DNA from: Palleronia salina
GTDB lineage: Bacteria; Pseudomonadota; Alphaproteobacteria; Rhodobacterales; Rhodobacteraceae
Assembly (NCBI RefSeq): GCF_900141995.1
Contig: NZ_FQZA01000008.1
Span: forward strand, 1 to 64,000
Direction: 5' to 3'
Length of the DNA stretch: 64,000 nt
Shown here: positions 57,700 through 64,000 of the stretch, piece by piece
How positions within the stretch are numbered: the stretch's first letter is position 1
How the letters are laid out: every line of letters starts with the position of its first letter
The notes under the pieces: model-generated
Databases searched by the model: none
Told to the model about the DNA's origin: nothing
Seen by the model: only the letters and a program-made list of their open reading frames with translations
Program-made: the position numbers and the translations under genes

Positions 57700-58347
57700 A
57701 TGAAGCTGTCATCCTTTTCCCGCCCCCAGGCCGACACGTCCGACGGGTCCGAAACCGCTGGTGACAGCCCCCGTATCGGGATCATCGCGGGCACGCGCGT
57801 GGCCACGACCATCGGCTGGCGCCCCATCGAAGAGGTCAAGCCGGGCGACCGCGTGCTGACCTTCGACGGCGGCCTGCAGGAAGTGGCGCGCGTCGAGCAT
57901 TCCAAGCTGTGGTCCAAGGCCAAGGCCTGCCCGCGCAAGCAGTGGCCGCTGTCGGTCCCGGTCGAGGCGCTGGGCAACCAGACCCCCATGCAGCTGCTGC
58001 CCGAGCAGCCGGTGATGCTGGAATCGGACGCGGCCGAGGATATTTTCGGCGATCCCTTCACGCTCATGGCCGCCGAGGCGCTGGAAGGGTTCCGCGGCAT
58101 CCGGCGCGAACTGCCGGACGCCAGCACCGAGATCGTGACGCTTTATTTCGAGACCGAGCAGTTGGTCTTCGCCAATATCGGCGCGCTGTTCCTGTGCCCC
58201 GCCGACACGTCGCTTTCCGCAGGTGATGACGAGGGCACGTCCGAAACCTATTCGCTTCTGCCGATCGAGCGGGCCACGGACCTCACCCGGATCATCGCCG
58301 AGGACGAGGCACGCCGCCGCGACATGGCCTACGCGGACGAGAACTGA
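57700..58347 (+). CDS. Hint-domain protein lacking the catalytic Cys
   Basis: The product is 215 aa from ATG 57700. The Hint core reads GIIAGTRVATTIGWRPIEEV, then KPGDRVLTFDGGLQEVARVE, and later YFETEQLVFANIGALFLCP. Where autoprocessing Hint domains have Cys (compare ICFTSGT at 38147-ish in the gene at 37673), it has Ala in IAGT, so no thioester chemistry is expected. Small Cys-less Hint_2 proteins are a recognised Rhodobacteraceae type of unknown use. A terminator follows. Confidence 0.8.
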   Translation: MKLSSFSRPQADTSDGSETAGDSPRIGIIAGTRVATTIGWRPIEEVKPGDRVLTFDGGLQEVARVEHSKLWSKAKACPRKQWPLSVPVEALGNQTPMQLLPEQPVMLESDAAEDIFGDPFTLMAAEALEGFRGIRRELPDASTEIVTLYFETEQLVFANIGALFLCPADTSLSAGDDEGTSETYSLLPIERATDLTRIIAEDEARRRDMAYADEN

Positions 58348-58390
58348 AAGCTTTCCCCATCGGGATTGTCCCCCCTCAAGGTCCCGATGA

Positions 58391-58420
58391 AAAAGGCCGC
58401 GTCCGAGGACGCGGCCTTTT
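58391..58420. terminator. Bidirectional rho-independent terminator
   Basis: AAAAGGCCGCGTCC, loop GAG, GACGCGGCC and TTTT. It serves the Hint gene on the plus strand and, with the A-run, the fadJ gene on the minus strand. Confidence 0.88.
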
Positions 58421-58451
58421 CCGTTTGGTGGTGCGGTGACGCCTTGGGGCG

Positions 58452-60653
58452 TCAGGCGGCTTCCATCGCCGCGCCGTCGCCGAACCGGCCGTAGAAGCTG
58501 TCGCCCCCCTTGGCCAGGTCGCGCAGCAGCTCGGGCGTGGTGAACCGCGCCCCGCACTCGGCGGTCAGCGTGTCGCAGATCTCGACGGCCTTCGCGGCGC
58601 CGATGATGTCCAGCCAGCTGAACGGACCGCCCGACCACGGCGCGAAGCCCCAGCCCAGGATGGCGCCCACGTCGCCCTCGCGGATGTCTTCCAGCACGCC
58701 CTGTTCGAACGCCCGGACGGCCTCCAGCACCTGGGCCATCATCAGTCGATGCTGCACGCGGGTCAGCTCGGGCTGGTCATCGGCCACGGCATACTTGTCG
58801 CCCAGGCCCTCCCACAGGCCCACGCGCTTGCCGTCCTCGGCGTAGGCGTAGAAGCCCGACTTGGACTTGCGGCCCATGCGGCCCTGGTCGGCCATCCAGA
58901 ACAGCACCTCGTCCACGGCCTCGTCCGGATAGTCGTCGCCCATGGCGGCCCTGGTGGCCTTGGCGATCTTCACGCCCAGGTCGATCGAGGTCTCGTCGAC
59001 CAGCTGAAGCGGACCCAGCGGGAAGCCCAGCATCTTGGCCGCGTTCTCGATCAGCGCGGGCTCGACGCCTTCCTTCACCATGCGCACCCCTTCGTTGATG
59101 TAGGGGATGATGCAGCGGTTGGCGTAGAAGAACCGCGCGTCGTTCACCACGATCGGCGTCTTGCGGATCTGGCGCACGTAGTCCAGCGCCTTGGCCACGG
59201 CACGGTCGCCGGTCTGGGCACCCTTGATGATCTCGACCAGCATCATCTTGTCCACGGGGCTGAAGAAGTGGATGCCGATGAACTGTTCGGGGCGTTCGGA
59301 CGCCTTGGCGAGCTCGCCGATGGGCAGGGTCGAGGTGTTGGTGGCGAAGATGCAGTCGGGGCCGACCACGGCTTCGACCTTTTTCGTCACTTCGGCCTTG
59401 ATGCCCGGATCCTCGAACACCGCCTCGACCACCAGGTCGCAGCCCTTCAGCGCGTCGTAGTCGGTGGTCGCCGTGATGCGGCCCAGGACCTCGGTCTTCT
59501 TCTCCTCGGTGACCTTCTTGCGCTTGATGCCCTTGTCCAGGATGTCCTCGGAATAGGACTTGCCGCGATCGGCGGCGGCCTGTTCCTGGTCGATCAGCAC
59601 GACCTCGATCCCGGCATTGGCCGAGACGTAGGCGATGCCCGCACCCATCATGCCGGCGCCCATGATGCCGACCTTCTTGACGGTCTGGTCGGGCGCCTCG
59701 GGGCGGTTCGCACCCTTTTCAAGCGCTTCCTTGTTGATGAAGAGCGAGCGGATCATCGCCTCGCTGCTGGGGTTCATCAGGACGGAGGTGAACCACCGCG
59801 CCTCGATCTTGATGGCGGTGTCGAAGGGCACCAGCGCGCCTTCGTAGACCGCCGACAGCAGCGCCTTGGCGGCGGGGTAGACGCCCTGCGTCTTGCCGTT
59901 GACCATGGCGCTGGCGCCGACGAAGGTCATGAAGCCCGCCGGGTGATAGGGGGCGCCGCCGGGGAACTTGAAGCCCTTCTGGTCCCACGGCTTCACGATG
60001 TCGGTGTCCTTGGCGTTCAGCACCCATTCGCGCGCCGCGGCGACGGGGTCGTCCACGACCTCGTGGATCAGGCCCAGCGACTTGGCCTTCTTCGGATCGT
60101 TCAGCTTGCCTTCCAGCAGGATGGGGCTCGCCTGCATGGCCCCCATCATCCGGCTGACGCGGGTGGTGCCGCCCATGCCGGGGAAGATGCCGACCATGAT
60201 CTCGGGCAGGCCGATCTTGGCCTTGGGGTTGTCGGCGGCGAAGATCCGGTGGCAGGCCAGCGGGATTTCGAGACCGATGCCCAGCGCGGTGCCGGGCAGG
60301 GCGGCGGCGATGGGTTTGCCGCCCTTGTTGGTCTTGGGGTCCATGCCCGCACGCTCGATCTTGCGCAGGATGCCGTGGCTGCGCATCAGGCCCTCGAACA
60401 GGCCCTTGGCGGGGTCGTCGCCCGCCGACGTCTTCATCCTGGCGATGACGTTCAGGTCCATCCCGCCGGCGAAATCCTTCTTGCCGGAGGTGATGACCAC
60501 GCCCTTCACGGCGTCGTCGGCCAGCGCCTGGTCGATCAGCGCGTCCAGCTCGTCCCAGCCTTCGAGGCTGAGCACGTTCATGGACTTGCCGGGCACGTCC
60601 CAGGTGATGATGGCGACGCCGTCGTCGCCGGTCTTCATGGTGAAATCGGTCAT
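58452..60653 (-). CDS. fadJ: Multifunctional fatty-acid oxidation protein: enoyl-CoA hydratase/3-hydroxyacyl-CoA dehydrogenase
   Basis: The product is 733 aa. The N-terminal hydratase (about 1-190) has GKKDFAGGMDLNVIARM and LPGTALGIGLEIPLACHRI, and PEIMVGIFPGMGGTTRVSRM with the catalytic Glu. The dehydrogenase (about 310-733) has VGIMGAGMMGAGIAYVSANA, FSPVDKMMLVEIIKG, and a double 3HCDH C-terminal. It runs two steps of beta-oxidation. Next gene upstream in the operon is thiolase fadA. Confidence 0.95.
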   Translation of the reverse strand: MTDFTMKTGDDGVAIITWDVPGKSMNVLSLEGWDELDALIDQALADDAVKGVVITSGKKDFAGGMDLNVIARMKTSAGDDPAKGLFEGLMRSHGILRKIERAGMDPKTNKGGKPIAAALPGTALGIGLEIPLACHRIFAADNPKAKIGLPEIMVGIFPGMGGTTRVSRMMGAMQASPILLEGKLNDPKKAKSLGLIHEVVDDPVAAAREWVLNAKDTDIVKPWDQKGFKFPGGAPYHPAGFMTFVGASAMVNGKTQGVYPAAKALLSAVYEGALVPFDTAIKIEARWFTSVLMNPSSEAMIRSLFINKEALEKGANRPEAPDQTVKKVGIMGAGMMGAGIAYVSANAGIEVVLIDQEQAAADRGKSYSEDILDKGIKRKKVTEEKKTEVLGRITATTDYDALKGCDLVVEAVFEDPGIKAEVTKKVEAVVGPDCIFATNTSTLPIGELAKASERPEQFIGIHFFSPVDKMMLVEIIKGAQTGDRAVAKALDYVRQIRKTPIVVNDARFFYANRCIIPYINEGVRMVKEGVEPALIENAAKMLGFPLGPLQLVDETSIDLGVKIAKATRAAMGDDYPDEAVDEVLFWMADQGRMGRKSKSGFYAYAEDGKRVGLWEGLGDKYAVADDQPELTRVQHRLMMAQVLEAVRAFEQGVLEDIREGDVGAILGWGFAPWSGGPFSWLDIIGAAKAVEICDTLTAECGARFTTPELLRDLAKGGDSFYGRFGDGAAMEAA

Positions 60654-60665
60654 GGTTCCGGCTCC

Positions 60666-61889
60666 TTACACGCGTTCGATGATGGTGGCCGCGCCCATGC
60701 CGGACGCGATGCAGAGGGTGGCGAGCCCGACTTCCTTGTCGGACCGCTCGAGCTCGTCCAGCAGGGTGCCGATGATGATCGCCCCGGTGGCGCCCAGCGG
60801 GTGACCCATGGCGATGGCGCCGCCGTTGACGTTCAGCTTGCCGTGGTCGATGTCGAACGCCTGCATGAAGCGCAGCACCACGGACGCGAAGGCCTCGTTC
60901 ACCTCGAAGAGGTCGATGTCGCCGATATTCATGCCGTGATCGGCCAGGATCTTCTCGGTCACCGGGACCGGGCCGGTCAGCATGATCGTCGGATCGGTGC
61001 CGATCTTGGCGGTGGCGCGGATGCGCGCACGGGGCTTCAGGCCGTTGGCCTTGCCGAACTCGGCGTCGCCGATCAGCACGCCCGCGGCGCCGTCCACGAT
61101 GCCCGAGCTGTTGCCGGCGTGGTGGATGTGGTTGATCCGCTCCAGGTGCGGGTACTTCATCAGCGCGATCTTGTCGAAGCCCGGCATGGTCTCGCCCATG
61201 TCCTTGAAGGACGGGTTGAGGCTGCCCAGCGCCTGCATGTCGGTGCCGGGACGCATGTACTCGTCACGGTCGAGGATGGTGAGGCCGTTCTGGTCCTTCA
61301 CCTCGAGGATCGACTTGGCGAAGCGGTTGTCGGCCCAGGCGGCCGCCGCCCGGTTCTGGGATTCCACCGCCAGCGCATCGGCGTCGTCGCGGCTGAAGCC
61401 GTACTCGGTCGCGATGATGTCGGCGCTGATGCCCTGGGGGACGAAATAGGTGTTCATGGCGATGGACGGATCGACGGCGATGGCCGCCCCGTCGCTGCCC
61501 ATGGGGACGCGGCCCATCATCTCGACCCCGCCGGCGATGTAGCCGACGCCGCCGCGCTGGCCGGTGGCGCCGCGGACCTGGTTGGCGGCCATGTTCACGG
61601 CTTCCATGCCGGACGCGCAGAAGCGGTTGATGGCGACGCCGGGGATGCGCTCGTCCAGCTCCGAGGCCAGCACGGCCGTCCGCGCCAGGCAGCCGCCCTG
61701 TTCGCCCACCTGGGTGACGTTGCCCCAGATGACGTCCTCGACCGCGTGGCCGTCCAGGCCGTTGCGATCCTTCAGCGCGTTCAGCACGCCCGCGCTGAGG
61801 CGCGCCGAGGTCACCTCGTGCAGGGCGCCGTCCTTGCGGCCCTTGCCGCGCGGGGTGCGCACGGCGTCGTAGATAAAGGCGTCGGTCAT
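60666..61889 (-). CDS. fadA: Acetyl-CoA C-acyltransferase (3-ketoacyl-CoA thiolase)
   Basis: The product is 407 aa from Met at 61889 ([20 protein letters not shown]). Thiolase marks: catalytic Cys in [58 protein letters not shown] (His), and [14 protein letters not shown] (second Cys). It splits 3-ketoacyl-CoA. Directly upstream of fadJ. Confidence 0.95.
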   Translation of the reverse strand: MTDAFIYDAVRTPRGKGRKDGALHEVTSARLSAGVLNALKDRNGLDGHAVEDVIWGNVTQVGEQGGCLARTAVLASELDERIPGVAINRFCASGMEAVNMAANQVRGATGQRGGVGYIAGGVEMMGRVPMGSDGAAIAVDPSIAMNTYFVPQGISADIIATEYGFSRDDADALAVESQNRAAAAWADNRFAKSILEVKDQNGLTILDRDEYMRPGTDMQALGSLNPSFKDMGETMPGFDKIALMKYPHLERINHIHHAGNSSGIVDGAAGVLIGDAEFGKANGLKPRARIRATAKIGTDPTIMLTGPVPVTEKILADHGMNIGDIDLFEVNEAFASVVLRFMQAFDIDHGKLNVNGGAIAMGHPLGATGAIIIGTLLDELERSDKEVGLATLCIASGMGAATIIERV

Positions 61890-61899
61890 GGGGTCCTCC

Positions 61900-62520
61900 T
61901 CAGGCCGCGTAGGCACGCGGCATCAAGTCATAAGGGTGTTTCCAGCCCGGCAGGGACTGGATGTTGCTCAGCCAGCGGTCGATCTCGGGCCAGTCGGCCC
62001 GGTCGAAACCGAAGGGTTCCGGGTAGAAGAGATAGCCACCGAGGCTCAGGTCCGCGATGGTGACGTCCCGTCCGACCACCCAGTCGCGCCCCTGCAGGTG
62101 GGCGTTCAGCACGGCGTGGGCGGCCTTGAGGCGGCCCAGCTGGAAATCGATCACGGGCTGCGGGCGCTTGTCCTCGGGCAGGAAGTTCATCAGGAACCGC
62201 GTCATCCCGATCGCGGTGGAATACTTGTGGTTGTCCCAGAACATCCAGCGCAGGACCTCGTGCCGCTCGCCGCCCAGCTTTCCGCTGGTCTCGGCGATGT
62301 AATCGAGCATGACGCCCGACTGGGTCAGGGTCAGCTCGCCGTCGCGCAGCACCGGCACCTCGCCCATGGGGTTCACCTCGGCGCGCCAGGCGTCGCTGCG
62401 GGTCTCGCCCTTGAAGAAGTCGACGAAGACGGGCCGCCAGTCGAGGCCCGCGAGGTCCAGCGCCAGCGCGACCTTGTAGGCGTTGCCGGACTCGCCGAAG
62501 CAATGGAGGTCTATGGTCAT
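61900..62520 (-). CDS. Glutathione S-transferase family protein
   Basis: The product is 206 aa from Met at 62520 (MTIDLHCFGESGNAYKVALA). The thioredoxin-like N-domain has FGESGNAYKV and NPMGEVPVLRDGELTLTQSG; the C-domain has VVGRDVTIADLSLGGYLFYP. Located within the beta-oxidation cluster, 11 bp upstream of fadA; possibly detoxifies reactive intermediates. The exact role is not known. Confidence 0.9.
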   Translation of the reverse strand: MTIDLHCFGESGNAYKVALALDLAGLDWRPVFVDFFKGETRSDAWRAEVNPMGEVPVLRDGELTLTQSGVMLDYIAETSGKLGGERHEVLRWMFWDNHKYSTAIGMTRFLMNFLPEDKRPQPVIDFQLGRLKAAHAVLNAHLQGRDWVVGRDVTIADLSLGGYLFYPEPFGFDRADWPEIDRWLSNIQSLPGWKHPYDLMPRAYAA

Positions 62521-62574
62521 GCTCTCTCCCGGTTGGCGAGGCACCGGGGGGCTTTACGCCCCCCGGACCCCCCG

Positions 62575-62598
62575 CAAGGTATTTTCGGAAAGATGAAG
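62575..62598 (+). repeat. Dispersed short repeat, copy B
   Basis: CAAGGTATTT, then TCGG, then AAAGATGAAG, matching copy A at 28567-28589 with small changes. Confidence 0.6.
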
Positions 62599-62743
62599 TG
62601 GCCGGATTCATCCTTCGTTAAGGTTGGTGCGTGACCCTTGGAGCGCGGTACAGGCTGAGGAGCCGATGGCCGTGAAAGGTGAAGCTCCGGTCCTGCCGTG
62701 CGACACCGGGTCGTGCCGCGGGATCGGGCTGGACCGTCAGTCG

Positions 62744-62766
62744 CTTCATCTTTCCCCAAATACCTC
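62744..62766 (-). repeat. Dispersed short repeat, copy C (reverse)
   Basis: On the minus strand GAGGTATTT, then GGGG and AAAGATGAAG, followed on the inside by a GC-rich hairpin CCTCCGCCGGAGG near 62763. It lies 38 bp from the downstream end of the RHH-like gene, within its possible terminator zone. Confidence 0.6.
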
Positions 62767-62803
62767 CGCCGGAGGCGGCCCCGGGTCCCGGCCCGCGCGA
62801 CGC

Positions 62804-63016
62804 CTAGCGTTTGCGCGCATCGAGTTCCGAGTTGAACAGCCGCAGCCGCGCCGTCAGGTTTTCCTTGTTGGTCACGCTGTCGAAATGCTCGAACAGGAAG
62901 CTCAGCGCCTCGCCCTCGTCCAGCCCCGCCTCGGCGGCGAATTTCCGCAGCCGCCTGTACCCGTCCTCGGTCATGGCGACGGGTATGCGGCGGGTCAGGC
63001 GAAAGCGTTTGGGCAT
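62804..63016 (-). CDS. Small ribbon-helix-helix-like protein in the beta-oxidation cluster
   Basis: The product is 70 aa: FRLTRRIPVAMTEDGYRRLR, then KFAAEAGLDEGEALSFLFEHF and a Lys/Arg C-terminus. A short beta-strand (RRIPVAMT) followed by two helices is the RHH layout of small DNA-binding repressors. It lies between the acyl-CoA dehydrogenase and GST genes, so it may regulate the cluster; family not confirmed. An unknown but conserved-looking small protein otherwise. Confidence 0.5.
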   Translation of the reverse strand: MPKRFRLTRRIPVAMTEDGYRRLRKFAAEAGLDEGEALSFLFEHFDSVTNKENLTARLRLFNSELDARKR

Positions 63017-63045
63017 CTGGCCTCCTGTTCCTTTTCGGCCGCGCC

Positions 63046-64000
63046 TCAGAAGTTGGCGGCATCCAGCGCCATGACCGGCGCGGCACCCGAGTTGATCCGC
63101 GCCAGGTGCGTCGCCGTGGCGGGCAGCTGGCGGGCCATGTAGTAGCGGCCGGTGGCGATTTTCGTCTCGTAAAACTCGGTGTCGGTCGCGCCGGCGTCAA
63201 GCGCCTCCTGCGCGGCCTTGGCCATGCGGGCCCACATGAAGCCCAGGCACACGTGGCCGAAGAGCGTCATGAAGTCGTAGCTGCCCGACAGCGCGTTGTT
63301 GGGGTTCTTCATGCCGTTCTGCATGAAGTACATGCCCGCCGCCTGCAGGTCCTTCGACGCGGCTTTCAGCGGGTCGAGGAAGTCGGCCTTCAGCGCCTCG
63401 TTGCCCTCGTTCTCCTTGATGAAGGTCTTGATCATCTCGAAAAAGCCCATGAGCGTCTTGCCGCCGTTGAGGCCCAGCTTGCGGCCCACCAGGTCCAGCG
63501 ACTGGATGCCGTTGGTGCCCTCGTAGATCATGGTGATGCGCGCATCGCGGACGAACTGCTCGAGCCCCCATTCGCGGGTGAAGCCCGATCCGCCCAGGGT
63601 CTGCTGCGCCAGCACGGTGGTCTCGAAGCCCTTGTCGGTGAGGAATCCCTTGATCACCGGCGTCAGCAGCGAGATCAGCGCCTCGGCCTCGGCGTCCTTC
63701 TCGCGGTGGGCCTTGTCGATCAGTGACGCGCCCCACAGCGCGAAGGCGCGGGCGCCCTCGACGAAGGATTTCTGGTCCATCAGGTTCCGGCGCACGTCGG
63801 GGTGCACGATGATCGGGTCGGCGGGGCCATCGGGGTTCTTCACGCCGGTCACGTCGCGGCCCTGCAGGCGATCACGGGCGAAGCCCAGCGCGTTCTGGTA
63901 GGCCACCGCGCCCTGGGCGTAGCCCTGGATGCCGACGCCCAGCCGGGCCTCGTTCATCATGGTGAACATGGCGCGCATGCCCTTGTGCATCTCGCCGATC
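63046..64000 (-). CDS. Acyl-CoA dehydrogenase, C-terminal part (5' end beyond the window; DmdC/FadE-like)
   Basis: About 317 C-terminal residues are visible; the frame is still open at base 64000. The segment [20 protein letters not shown] and [20 protein letters not shown], then [20 protein letters not shown], are typical ACAD C-domain sequence, and [20 protein letters not shown] is the extra C-terminal region of the ~600-aa ACADs such as DmdC. It makes the double bond in beta-oxidation or acts on methylmercaptopropionyl-CoA. It heads the leftward cluster with GST, fadA and fadJ. Confidence 0.88.
   Translation of the reverse strand, partial: IGEMHKGMRAMFTMMNEARLGVGIQGYAQGAVAYQNALGFARDRLQGRDVTGVKNPDGPADPIIVHPDVRRNLMDQKSFVEGARAFALWGASLIDKAHREKDAEAEALISLLTPVIKGFLTDKGFETTVLAQQTLGGSGFTREWGLEQFVRDARITMIYEGTNGIQSLDLVGRKLGLNGGKTLMGFFEMIKTFIKENEGNEALKADFLDPLKAASKDLQAAGMYFMQNGMKNPNNALSGSYDFMTLFGHVCLGFMWARMAKAAQEALDAGATDTEFYETKIATGRYYMARQLPATATHLARINSGAAPVMALDAANF

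Noticed and set aside
58749..62063. A 1104-codon plus-strand open frame.
   Set aside because: It lies wholly antisense to fadJ, fadA and part of the GST gene, whose motifs are intact; composition is of the shadow type.

Overview
The window reads as a GC-rich alphaproteobacterial chromosome, most likely Rhodobacteraceae (Roseobacter/Rhodobacter group). The inference rests on gene content: DUF1150, DUF2161 and YcgN-type proteins, Hint-domain proteins, Hsp20 next to DUF1150, NADP-malic enzyme with a phosphotransacetylase tail, a DmdB-like acyl-CoA ligase, and a HrcA/CIRCE-controlled groESL. No species can be named from the sequence alone.

Layout. (1) Bases 1-5845 are a decayed integrated island beside a truncated tRNA-Ser. 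It holds the 3' end of an IS5-family element and a 133-bp internally deleted derivative of the same element. It also holds a fragment of a tyrosine recombinase, a translationally coupled pair of unknown genes whose second member is HEPN-like, a minus-strand orphan, the nuclease tail of a helicase-type restriction enzyme, a small helix-turn-helix gene, and an integrase with an in-frame stop and lost catalytic residues. (2) 6105-10268 is a mixed stretch: a glucuronyl C5-epimerase-like gene, a family III CoA-transferase, and an AT-rich islet with a solitary HEPN protein. (3) From 10269 to the end is compact core genome.

Core modules: an orphan betaine/choline-type binding protein; htpX; prs; threonine aldolase, ycgN and ribF; a MaoC hydratase; a HAD phosphatase; ppaC; an SPFH/NfeD pair; groESL; purEK; Hsp20 and DUF1150; a CDF exporter; a hydroxyacid dehydrogenase; a PAS protein; a GH13 glucosidase; panCB; a Hint protein; rpsD; hisC, tyrC and an extensin-like gene; prpE; maeB; two DUF3072 paralogues; a nucleoside-salvage operon (cdd-deoA-deoB-add-upp); a SPOR protein; a degenerate M48-like membrane protein; a DmdB-like ligase; a sulfotransferase; a second Hint protein; and a beta-oxidation cluster (acyl-CoA dehydrogenase, small RHH-like gene, GST, thiolase, multifunctional FadJ) that runs off the right edge.

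Metabolically the core joins carbon salvage (deoxynucleosides, propionate, fatty and methylthio acids, malate) with cofactor and amino-acid synthesis. Nothing seen is a complete new defence system. The best candidates for undescribed biology are the coupled pair at 1267-2117 and the AT-rich HEPN gene at 9214-9906. The most informative structural features are the dead integrase beside a broken tRNA-Ser, the miniature IS, and the dispersed short repeat shared by several intergenic spacers. All calls come from reading the sequence; no database search was run.
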